Source of the DNA: Pigmentiphaga daeguensis
GTDB taxonomy: Bacteria > Pseudomonadota > Gammaproteobacteria > Burkholderiales > Burkholderiaceae_B
NCBI RefSeq assembly: GCF_039523035.1
Contig: NZ_BAAAEN010000003.1
Coordinates: forward strand, 124,001-188,000
Direction: 5' to 3'
DNA length: 64,000 bases
The notes under the pieces were generated by a model that searched no databases, was not told the DNA's origin, and saw only the letters and a list, made by a program, of their open reading frames with translations. A program made the translations under genes and the position numbers. Of this stretch, positions 25,097 to 33,892 are shown piece by piece. Each line of letters opens with the position of its first letter. Position 1 is the first letter of the stretch.

Positions 25097-26934
25097 TGGA
25101 AGCGCGCGCTGGCCTGTCGCACGACCGTGGCAAGCTGATCGCCTGGATTCTGCTGATCGCCGCCACGATCGCGATCGGCGCCCTGCCCCACCTCGTTGAC
25201 ACCTCGCCCCCGCCTGGCGCCCTGGCGATCGCCGAAGCGCGCTTCATCCAGGAAGGAGAAGGCCCGGAGCAGCAGGTTTCCCTGCCGCACCACTGGCTGC
25301 CCGAGACGCTCTACGAACTGACGACCGGCAGCTATCGCCTTTCCTTCCACGCCACCGACGTACCGGGCGAGTCGATGTTCCTGTTCATCCCCGCCGTCCG
25401 CCATCACGTCCAAGCCTGGGTCAACGGCCGCAGGGCGGACACGGCGCCGGATACCGTGTGGTCGACGCCCACCAGCGGCTATGCCTTCCTGGCGCGGATT
25501 CCCGACGGCGCGATCCACCCGGGCCACAACGAAATCCTGCTGCGGCAGACCCGCAAGATCGGATGGCTGCCGGGCCGTCTTTCCCAGGTCAGCGTGGGAA
25601 CCGCCGCCGTGGTCATGCCCGCGTACCAGCTGTCGAACTTCCTCATCGAGGAAGTCCGCGCCATGACCTTCGCCCTGCACATCGCCCTGGCGATAGGCAT
25701 CGCCAGCATCTGGACCGCCCGCCGGCACGACCCGGTCTTTGGATGGCTGGCCGCCATGTCGATCACCAGCATCCTGGTCGTCGTGGCCCAGTCCCCGCAC
25801 GCCACGCTGGGCACCTTGGAGCAACTCCAGTCGATCTCGCTCATGTCCGCCGTCGGCCTGATGGCGATCGGCATGGCATTGGCCATTGCGGGACGGCGCC
25901 GCCCCAGGCAGCTGCTGCCGGCCGTCATCGCCGTTCCGGCATGTCTCCTGGCCCTGGGGCTGACCGGCCTGGTTCCGTTCCCGATGATCGGACTTCTGAG
26001 CGCCTGCATCACGCTGACCGCCTATGTCGCCGCCGCCGGCATCCTGGCGCATCAATTCGCGCAGGACAAGAATTGGGATGCCGCCATCATGGTGGGGCCC
26101 TGCGCGCTGACGGTCTGGTTCGGCGTGCACGACGTCCTGGTGGTGACCGGACGATACGACGACCCCTTCCTGCTTGCCTCGTACGCCCGTACCCTGATGC
26201 TGCTGGCCATCATGGTCATCCTGATGGGCCGGCTGGCCCGCAGCCTGAACAGCCTGGACCATGCCAACGACACGCTGCGGCAGAAACTGGCGGCGCGGGA
26301 GTCCGAACTGGGGCTGCTGCACGAGAAGGAAAAAATCCACGCCGGCCAGATGGTGCGCGAACAGGAACGCCAGCGCCTGATGCGGGACCTGCACGACGGG
26401 ATGAGCGGCCACCTCGTCGCCATCATCGCTCTTTCCGAACGCCACCCGGAGGGCGGCCAGGCCATCGAGCGCGCGGCCCGGGCCGCGCTCGACGACCTGC
26501 GGCTGGTGGTCCATTCCCTGGACCTGGGCGACGGCGACCTGGGCGTGGCCCTGGCGGCCTTCCGCGAACGGCTCGAGCCGCAACTGCGGCGCCTGGGCAT
26601 CGCATTCCACTGGTCCACCGAGAAACTGCCCGCGGTCACCGGCGTCACGCCGCAGAACGCCCTGTCCGTGCTGCGCATCCTCCAGGAAGCCGTCACCAAC
26701 GCCATCCGCCATGGGCCCGCGCGTCGCCTGTCCATCGAAGGCAGGACGACCGAGGACGGGATGGCGACGCTATCGGTGTCCAATGATGGGGGCCGGCCGC
26801 TCCAGGCCGGCACGGGGAACGGGCTGCGCAACATGCAACGCCGGGCCCGCGAGCTGGGCGGGCGCGTGGCGTTCACGATGGGAGACGATGGTGCGAGGCT
26901 GTTGCTGGTGTTTCCGGCGCGGTTGCCGGAGTGA
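25096..26934 (+). CDS. Membrane sensor histidine kinase (HisKA_3 type)
   Basis: A 612-residue sensor kinase. One N-terminal helix (about 13-32) is followed by a periplasmic domain (about 35-180) that looks beta-rich, like the DISM-type sensory domains which may bind sugars. Six or seven transmembrane helices follow (about 190-390), then a coiled segment, the HisKA_3 dimerisation region with H433 in MRDLHDGMSGH, and a short ATPase domain with ILQEAVTNAIRHG and GNGLRNMQRRA. It overlaps the response regulator gene by one base and is its partner. The periplasmic domain may sense a product of the sulfatases. That is inference from gene position. Confidence 0.9.
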   Translation: MEARAGLSHDRGKLIAWILLIAATIAIGALPHLVDTSPPPGALAIAEARFIQEGEGPEQQVSLPHHWLPETLYELTTGSYRLSFHATDVPGESMFLFIPAVRHHVQAWVNGRRADTAPDTVWSTPTSGYAFLARIPDGAIHPGHNEILLRQTRKIGWLPGRLSQVSVGTAAVVMPAYQLSNFLIEEVRAMTFALHIALAIGIASIWTARRHDPVFGWLAAMSITSILVVVAQSPHATLGTLEQLQSISLMSAVGLMAIGMALAIAGRRRPRQLLPAVIAVPACLLALGLTGLVPFPMIGLLSACITLTAYVAAAGILAHQFAQDKNWDAAIMVGPCALTVWFGVHDVLVVTGRYDDPFLLASYARTLMLLAIMVILMGRLARSLNSLDHANDTLRQKLAARESELGLLHEKEKIHAGQMVREQERQRLMRDLHDGMSGHLVAIIALSERHPEGGQAIERAARAALDDLRLVVHSLDLGDGDLGVALAAFRERLEPQLRRLGIAFHWSTEKLPAVTGVTPQNALSVLRILQEAVTNAIRHGPARRLSIEGRTTEDGMATLSVSNDGGRPLQAGTGNGLRNMQRRARELGGRVAFTMGDDGARLLLVFPARLPE

Positions 26935-26960
26935 AGGCGTGGCTGCCACCGGCCGCTGAA

Positions 26961-26990
26961 AACAAAACGGCCCGCATCGCTGCGGGCCGC
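26961..26990 (-). terminator. Intrinsic terminator of the tRNA gene
   Basis: On the minus strand, stem CGGCCCGC/GCGGGCCG (26969-26990) with a 6-base loop is followed by TTTTGTTT. It begins 10 bases beyond the tRNA 3' end. In the plus direction no T-run follows, so it serves the tRNA and not the kinase gene. Confidence 0.85.
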
Positions 26991-26999
26991 ATGAATTCT

Positions 27000-27076
27000 G
27001 GTGGCGCATCCCTGATTCGAACAGGGGACCTGCGGATTATGATTCCGTCGCTCTAACCGGCTGAGCTAATGCGCCA
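27000..27076 (-). tRNA. tRNA with CAU anticodon, probably elongator tRNA-Met
   Basis: A complete 77-nt cloverleaf reads on the minus strand: acceptor GGCGCAT/ATGCGCC, D-arm GCTC/GAGC, anticodon stem with loop ATCATAA (anticodon CAT), T-arm CCCTG-TTCGAAT-CAGGG, and an encoded CCA end. The top pair of the anticodon stem is an A-C mismatch. The acceptor does not start with the mismatch expected of initiator tRNA, so it is elongator Met or, less likely, lysidine-modified tRNA-Ile2; sequence alone does not settle this. Confidence 0.92.
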
Positions 27077-27094
27077 AAAAATCTAAGACCGCGA

Positions 27095-27123
27095 TTATAT
27101 ACAGTCCGGAAACGGGACGCAAA
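27095..27123 (-). promoter_or_regulatory. Promoter of the tRNA gene
   Basis: A perfect minus-strand TATAAT (27095-27100) lies 19 bp before the tRNA 5' end, with a TTG-containing -35-like hexamer about 17 bp further upstream (around 27118-27123). Position and spacing suit a sigma-70 promoter. Confidence 0.7.
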
Positions 27124-27160
27124 TGGGCGTCCGGCCCAGGCCAATACCCCGGAATCACCC

Positions 27161-27193
27161 AAAAAAATGGCCCGACAGTAAACTGTCGGGCCA
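27161..27193 (-). terminator. Strong intrinsic terminator of an unannotated minus-strand transcript
   Basis: Perfect 12-bp stem TGGCCCGACAGT/ACTGTCGGGCCA with a 2-base centre (27168-27193), followed on the minus strand by seven T (27161-27167). No T-run follows in the plus direction. The only candidate gene it could end is the small open frame at 27218-27322. Confidence 0.85.
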
Positions 27194-27217
27194 ATAGGGA
27201 GCACACAATGCCGCGCC

Positions 27218-27322
27218 TCAATATGCTCGCGGGGGAAGCGCGGTATCGGTGTCGGACAACAACCCTGCCAGGCGCTGGGGATCTGCGGATTCCGCCGGCG
27301 CCCTTAGCGGCAAAGCAATCAT
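27218..27322 (-). CDS. Candidate small protein of 34 residues
   Basis: An ATG at 27322 with GGAG 6 bases upstream opens a 34-codon frame (MIALPLRAPAESADPQRLAG at its start) that ends 25 bp before a strong intrinsic terminator. It is too short for most gene finders. The product is mixed in composition, without a clear membrane helix. A good ribosome-binding site plus a dedicated terminator argue for expression, but conservation could not be checked. The transcript might instead be a small regulatory RNA. It is divergent from miaB and upstream of the tRNA on the same strand. Confidence 0.4.
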   Translation of the reverse strand: MIALPLRAPAESADPQRLAGLLSDTDTALPPRAY

Positions 27323-27464
27323 CTGAGGCTCCAGTCTAGACCGGGGGGACTGACAGAGACCTGAACACGGCGCCGGCGTGGCGTCCGTCCAACCCCGCCC
27401 CTCTGTTAAAATGGCGTGTTCCGCCTTCCTGCCCCCGGGCTATAACCCCGTCACGGCAATCGAC

Positions 27465-28828
27465 ATGAGCAATCCCACTCCCCGCAAGCTGTACATCCGC
27501 ACCTTCGGCTGCCAGATGAACGAGTACGACTCGGACAAGATGGTGGACGTCCTGAACGCCGACCAGCCGCTGGAAATCACCGATCGTCCCGAAGACGCGG
27601 ACATCATCCTCTTCAACACCTGTTCGGTGCGCGAGAAGGCGCAGGAAAAGGTCTTCTCCGACCTGGGCCGCGCCAAGATGCTCAAGCGCGAGAAGCCGGA
27701 CCTGGTCATAGGCGTGGGCGGCTGCGTGGCAAGCCAGGAAGGCGAGGCCATCGTGGCGCGCGCGCCCTATGTCGACGTGGTGTTCGGTCCGCAGACGCTG
27801 CACCGGCTGCCCGAGCTGATCGCCAGGCGGCGCGCCTCGGGCGTGTCGCAGGTGGACATCAGCTTCCCGGAAATCGAGAAGTTCGATCACCTGCCGCCGG
27901 CCCGGGTGGAAGGCGCCACGGCCTTCGTGTCGATCATGGAAGGCTGCAGCAAGTATTGCAGCTTCTGCGTCGTGCCCTACACCCGCGGCGAGGAAGTGTC
28001 GCGCCCGTTCGAGGACGTGCTGACCGAGATCGCCGACCTGGCGGACCAGGGCGTCAAGGAAGTGACGCTGCTGGGGCAGAACGTCAACGCCTATCGCGGC
28101 AGGATGGGCGACTCGGCCGAGATCGCCGATTTCGCGCTGCTGCTGGAATACGTGCACGACATCCCCGGCATCGAGCGCATCCGCTACACGACCTCGCATC
28201 CCAAGGAAATGACGCCGCGGCTGATCGAGGCCTATGCGCGCCTGCCCAAGCTGGTGTCCTTCCTGCACCTGCCGGTGCAGGCGGGCAGCGACCGCGTGCT
28301 GGCGGCGATGAAGCGCGGCTACACGGCGCTGGAGTTCAAGTCCATCGTGCGCAAGCTGCGCGCCGCCCGGCCCGGGCTGTCGCTGTCGTCGGACTTCATC
28401 GTGGGCTTCCCCGGGGAAACCGAAGAAGACTTCGAGAAGACCATGCGGCTGATCGACGAGGTCGGCTTCGACACCTCGTTCTCGTTCGTCTATTCGCGCC
28501 GCCCCGGCACGCCGGCGGCCGACCTGGCCGACGATACGCCGCAGGCCGTCAAGCTGGCGCGCCTGCAGCGCCTGCAGGCGCTGATCAACGACCAGGCCGC
28601 GGCCATCAGCCAGGGCATGGTCGGCACCACGCAGCGGGTCATCGTCGAAGGCCCGTCGCGCAAGGATCCCAACGAACTGATGGGCCGCACCGAGAACAAC
28701 CGCATCGTGAACTTCCCCGCACCCGCGCGGCTGGTCGGCCAGGTGGCCGATATCCGCATCACCACAGCGCTGTCGCACACGCTGCGCGGCGAGGTCGTAA
28801 CGCGCGAGACGGCCGGGGGCGTGCCCGC

Positions 28829-28832
<4 letters not shown>
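27465..28832 (+). CDS. miaB: tRNA-2-methylthio-N6-dimethylallyladenosine synthase MiaB
   Basis: A 455-residue radical-SAM methylthiotransferase that adds the 2-methylthio group at A37 of tRNAs reading U-starting codons. It has the N-terminal UPF0004 domain with its three cluster cysteines (FGCQMNEYDS, NTCSVREKA, GGCVASQ), the radical-SAM motif C-x3-C-x2-C (CSKYCSFC) and a C-terminal TRAM domain (about 380-440). ATG 27465 fits the family start MSNPTPRKLYIRTFGCQMN; the frame opens earlier but without homology. Its stop overlaps the phoH start (ATGA), the first link in the phoH-ybeY-corC-lnt run. Confidence 0.95.
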
Positions 28833-29819
<987 letters not shown>

Positions 29820-29848
<29 letters not shown>

Positions 29849-30323
29849 CGCGGCCGCCGCCGGGCCGGCGCTGTCCCTGGCCGTCCAGTACGGGCAGGAA
29901 GAGGCCAGGCTGCCGCGCTGGCGGCTGCGGCGCTGGGTGACCCAGGCCCTGCGGGCGCCGGAACTGGCCCATGTGGCGGGAGTCGCCCTGACGCTGCGGC
30001 TGGTGGGCGCCGCCGAGGGCCGGCGGCTGAATCGCGATTTCCGCCAGCGCGACTACGCCACCAACGTGCTGACCTTCGAATACGGCGCGGACCCGGAGGG
30101 CGTGGTGGGCGGCGACATCGTGCTGTGCCTGCCGGTGCTGGCGTCCGAGGCCCGGGCGCAGAAAAAGCCGTTTTTGCATCACGCCGCCCACCTGGTGGTC
30201 CACGGCGTACTGCATTCCCTGGGCTACGACCACCTGAACGATCGCGACGCCCGGCGCATGGAGGCCCTGGAGACCCGTATCCTGGCCGAGATGGCAATAC
30301 CCGACCCGTATCGGGTATCCTAA
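29820..30323 (+). CDS. ybeY: Endoribonuclease YbeY
   Basis: A 167-residue zinc-dependent endoribonuclease for 16S rRNA 3' maturation and 70S quality control. The three zinc histidines are in the signature HGVLHSLGYDH near residue 127. The preceding NRDFRQRDYATNVLTFEY is also typical. It overlaps phoH by 29 bases and precedes corC by 28 bp in a conserved order. The first 20 residues are Ala/Arg-rich and poorly conserved, so a start slightly downstream cannot be excluded. Confidence 0.93.
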
Positions 30324-30351
30324 ACTTTTGCAACACTTGTCCTATTGGACG

Positions 30352-31248
30352 ATGTCAGACACCTCGCCTAGTCCGGCGTACGTTTCGCGTACGCCCAAAC
30401 ACCCACCCAGAACCTTCTTCGAACGGCTTTCGGCGCTGATCCACCGCGAACCGGAAGACCGCGAGGACCTCAAGGCCGTGCTCGAGGCGGCCTACAGCCG
30501 CGACCTGCTCGACGCCGAGGCGCTGTCCATGATCGAGGGCGTGCTGGCCGTTTCCGAGCTCACCGCGGGCGACATCATGATCCCGCGCTCGCGCATGGAC
30601 ATGCTGGAAGTCCTGCAGCCCATCGACGTCCTGCTGCCCACCATCATCGAGACCGCCCACTCGCGCTTCCCGGTATACGAGGACAGCCGCGACAACGTCA
30701 TCGGCATCCTGCTGGCCAAGGACCTGCTGCGCTACATGATCGACCGCGAACTGGACCTGCGCACGCTGCTGCGGCCGGCGGTCTTCATCCCCGAATCCAA
30801 GCGCCTGAACGTGCTGCTGCGCGAATTCCGCAGCAACCGCAACCACATCGCCATCGTCGTCGACGAACATGGCGGCACCGCCGGCCTGATCACCATCGAG
30901 GACGTGCTCGAGCAGATCGTGGGCGAGATCGAGGACGAGTTCGACGACGCCGCCGTCGAGCAGTCCATCTTCCCCGACGGCAAGAACCGCTGGCGGGTCA
31001 TGGCGCTGACCAACATCCGCCGCTTCAACGAGACCTTCGGCTCGTCGCTGGACGACGACGAATACGACACCGTGGGCGGGTGGATGGCCGGCACCCTGGG
31101 CCGCATTCCCCGGCGCGGCGACCGCATCGAACGCGACGACCTGCGCATAGACGTGATCCGCGCCGACGCCCGCCGCGCGCTGTGGCTGCGCGTCTCCCGC
31201 CTGGCGGCTGGCGCCGCGCCCGCGGCCCCGCTTCCCAACCAAGGCTGA
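30352..31248 (+). CDS. corC: CorC/YbeX-family protein with paired CBS domains
   Basis: A 298-residue protein with two CBS domains (about residues 65-185: GDIMIPRSRMDMLEVL and FRSNRNHIAIVVDEHGGTAGLITIEDVLEQIVGEIEDEF) and a C-terminal CorC/HlyC domain (about 205-285). It is linked to magnesium/cobalt efflux and, in this operon setting, to ribosome and membrane homeostasis. ATG 30352 was chosen; an in-frame ATG 24 bases upstream has no homology. lnt follows closely. Confidence 0.92.
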   Translation: MSDTSPSPAYVSRTPKHPPRTFFERLSALIHREPEDREDLKAVLEAAYSRDLLDAEALSMIEGVLAVSELTAGDIMIPRSRMDMLEVLQPIDVLLPTIIETAHSRFPVYEDSRDNVIGILLAKDLLRYMIDRELDLRTLLRPAVFIPESKRLNVLLREFRSNRNHIAIVVDEHGGTAGLITIEDVLEQIVGEIEDEFDDAAVEQSIFPDGKNRWRVMALTNIRRFNETFGSSLDDDEYDTVGGWMAGTLGRIPRRGDRIERDDLRIDVIRADARRALWLRVSRLAAGAAPAAPLPNQG

Positions 31249-31262
31249 GCCCGCCCGTGCCC

Positions 31263-32891
31263 ATGCCCTATGCCGCGCTGGCCGGAGCGCTGATCCTCGG
31301 CATGCTGCAGGGACTGGCCTTCGCGCCCACCCCGTTTCCCGCCTGGTTCCTGCCGGTGCTGCAGCTGTCCACCTTCGGCGGCATGAGCTGGCTGACCTGG
31401 CGCGCCGAGGGCCTGCGGGGCGCCATCTGGACCGGAGCGGCCTTCGGCGCCGGCACCTTCCTGGTCGGCGTGTCCTGGATCTACATCAGCCTGCACGTCT
31501 ACGCCTTCATGGCGGCGCCGCTGGCCGCGCTGGGCGTCGGCCTCCTGGCCGCCTATCTGTCGCTGTATCCCGCGCTGGCCACCGGCGTGGCGTGGTGGCT
31601 GTCGCAACGGCCGGCCACCGCGGGCCGCCCCGCCCGGCTGGCCTCGCCGCTGACGTGCGTGCTGGCGATGGCGGTGGCCTGGACCGGCTCGGAATGGCTG
31701 CGCGGCATCCTGTTCACCGGCTTCCCCTGGCTCAACATCGGCTATGCCCACGTCGACGGCCCGCTGCAAGGCTGGGCTCCGCTGCTGGGCGTCTACGGCG
31801 TCGCCTTCGCCGCCGCGCTGACCGCCTCCGGGCTGGTCTGGGCGGCCAGCGCCGTGGCCGAACGCCGCGCCGCCGGCATCGCGGCCGCGCTGGGCCCGGG
31901 CTGGCGCGCGCCCGCGGCGGCACTGGCCGCGCTGGCCGTCGGCATGGCGGGCGCCGCCTGGAACTGGGTGCAACCCTACGGCGCGCCGCTGACCGTCCGG
32001 CTGGTCCAGGCCAATATCCCGCTGTCCGACAAGTTCGACCCGGCGCAGATCTGGCAGGGCATGGACCGGCACCGCGACCTGGCCGAGCCCCCGCGGGCCG
32101 ACGGCAAGCCCATCGCCCTGACGCTGCTGCCCGAGACCGCCGTGCCGGTGTTCCAGGACCAGCTCAGCGCCGAGGCCTGGAAGGAATGGGTGGACAGCGC
32201 CGCGCTGCGGGGCGGCACGTTCGCGCTGGGCGTGGCCATGCGCGACATCCATCCCGACCGCGACTACTACTACAACAGCGTCATCTCGCTGGATGGCCGC
32301 AGCTCGCCCGAACAACTGGTCGCCGGCCGCGTCGCGCACCGCTACGACAAGCGCCATCTGGTCCCCTTCGGCGAATTCGTGCCGCCCGGCTTCCGCTGGT
32401 TCGTGGACGAGATGGTCATGCCGCTGGGTGACTTCGACCGGGGCCGGGAACGGCAGAAACCGTTCGACATCGGCGGCCAGTACATCGCGATGAACATCTG
32501 CTACGAGGACGTGTTCGGCGAGGAACTGCTGCCCGCGGTCCGACCCGGGCCGGCCGACCCGGGCGCCACCATCCTCGCCAACGTCAGCAACCTGGCCTGG
32601 TTCGGCAATTCGCTGGCGCTGCCCCAGCACCTGCAGATGTCCCGCATGCGGGTGCGCGAGACCGGTCGCCCCATGCTGCGCGCCACCAACACCGGCATGA
32701 CGGCGGTGGTGGACGAGCGGGCGCAGGTGGTGGGCGAACTGGCGCCGCACACCGCCGGCGCGCTGGACGCCACGGTGCAGGGCACCACGGGGCTCACGCC
32801 TTACGCCCGCACCGGCAACGTGCCCATCCTGTTCATCGTCGCGGCCCTGCTGGCGGTACTGGGCTGGCTGCGGGTCCGGCGCGTGGACTGA
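31263..32891 (+). CDS. lnt: Apolipoprotein N-acyltransferase Lnt
   Basis: A 542-residue inner-membrane enzyme that adds the third acyl chain to lipoproteins. The N-terminal 190 residues hold about six transmembrane helices; a nitrilase-like periplasmic domain follows with the Glu-Lys-Cys triad region (LLPETAVPV, KRHLVPFGE, NICYEDVFG), and one helix closes the protein. The start is ATG 31263; an in-frame GTG at 31257 is an alternative. It ends the miaB-phoH-ybeY-corC-lnt run and serves the many lipoproteins here, including the sulfatases. Confidence 0.94.
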   Translation: MPYAALAGALILGMLQGLAFAPTPFPAWFLPVLQLSTFGGMSWLTWRAEGLRGAIWTGAAFGAGTFLVGVSWIYISLHVYAFMAAPLAALGVGLLAAYLSLYPALATGVAWWLSQRPATAGRPARLASPLTCVLAMAVAWTGSEWLRGILFTGFPWLNIGYAHVDGPLQGWAPLLGVYGVAFAAALTASGLVWAASAVAERRAAGIAAALGPGWRAPAAALAALAVGMAGAAWNWVQPYGAPLTVRLVQANIPLSDKFDPAQIWQGMDRHRDLAEPPRADGKPIALTLLPETAVPVFQDQLSAEAWKEWVDSAALRGGTFALGVAMRDIHPDRDYYYNSVISLDGRSSPEQLVAGRVAHRYDKRHLVPFGEFVPPGFRWFVDEMVMPLGDFDRGRERQKPFDIGGQYIAMNICYEDVFGEELLPAVRPGPADPGATILANVSNLAWFGNSLALPQHLQMSRMRVRETGRPMLRATNTGMTAVVDERAQVVGELAPHTAGALDATVQGTTGLTPYARTGNVPILFIVAALLAVLGWLRVRRVD

Positions 32892-32992
32892 GCCCGCCGC
32901 GGCACCGTCCGTCCGTATTTCGCCCGGGCCAGTTAAAATCCAGGGTTTGGCCGTGCCGCAAGGCCGCCCGCGGCCGCATCTACTCCAACACC

Positions 32993-33892
32993 ATGCTGAC
33001 ATTTCAACAAATCATTCTCCGACTCCAGGAATACTGGAGCCAGCAAGGCTGCGCCCTCCTGCAGTCCTACGACATGGAAGTCGGTGCCGGCACGTCGCAC
33101 ACCGCCACCTTCCTGCGGGCGCTCGGCCCCGAGCCCTGGCGCGCGGCCTACGTCCAGCCCTCGCGTCGCCCCAAGGACGGCCGCTATGGCGAGAACCCCA
33201 ACCGCCTGCAGCACTACTACCAGTACCAGGTGGTGCTCAAGCCCTCGCCCCCGAACATCCTCGACCTGTACATCGGTTCGCTGCAGGCGCTGGGCATCGA
33301 TCCCCAGGAACACGACATCCGCTTCGTCGAGGACGACTGGGAAAACCCCACGCTGGGCGCCTGGGGCCTGGGCTGGGAGGTCTGGCTCAACGGCATGGAA
33401 GTGACGCAGTTCACCTACTTCCAGCAGGTCGGCGGCATCGACTGCAAGCCCATCATGGGCGAGATCACGTATGGCCTGGAGCGCCTGGCCATGTACCTGC
33501 AAGGCGTGGAAAGCGTCTACGACCTGGTCTGGACCGAAGCGCCGGACGGCACGCGCGTCACCTACGGCGACGTCTACCACCAGAACGAAGTCGAGCAGTC
33601 CACCTACAACTTCGAGCATTCGTCGGCCGAGACCCTGTTCCGCCATTTCAACGACTACGAGGCCCAGGCCAAGCGCCTGGTGGAAGTGCCGCTGGCGCTG
33701 CCGGCCTACGAGATGGTGCTCAAGGCGGCCCACACCTTCAACCTGCTCGATGCCCGCGGCGCCATCAGCGTCACCGAGCGCGCCGCCTACATCGGCCGCA
33801 TCCGCAACCTGTCGCGCGCCATCGCGCAGGCGTACTACGAATCACGAGAACGACTGGGCTTTCCCATGCTTGCACGCAAGGAGGCCGCGTAA
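32993..33892 (+). CDS. glyQ: Glycyl-tRNA synthetase alpha subunit
   Basis: A 299-residue catalytic subunit of the bacterial two-subunit glycyl-tRNA synthetase. The opening MLTFQQIILRLQEYWSQQGC and the segment GPEPWRAAYVQPSRRP, along with FTYFQQVGG and GEITYGLERLAMYL, are family signatures for the class II active site. Length is standard. Its stop is immediately followed by the glyS ATG, so the two subunits are made together. A 101-bp gap separates it from lnt. Confidence 0.97.
   Translation: MLTFQQIILRLQEYWSQQGCALLQSYDMEVGAGTSHTATFLRALGPEPWRAAYVQPSRRPKDGRYGENPNRLQHYYQYQVVLKPSPPNILDLYIGSLQALGIDPQEHDIRFVEDDWENPTLGAWGLGWEVWLNGMEVTQFTYFQQVGGIDCKPIMGEITYGLERLAMYLQGVESVYDLVWTEAPDGTRVTYGDVYHQNEVEQSTYNFEHSSAETLFRHFNDYEAQAKRLVEVPLALPAYEMVLKAAHTFNLLDARGAISVTERAAYIGRIRNLSRAIAQAYYESRERLGFPMLARKEAA

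Noticed and set aside
27000..27076. Assignment of the tRNA as initiator tRNA-fMet
   Set aside because: The first acceptor pair is a normal G-C pair and the anticodon stem lacks the three G-C pairs of initiators.
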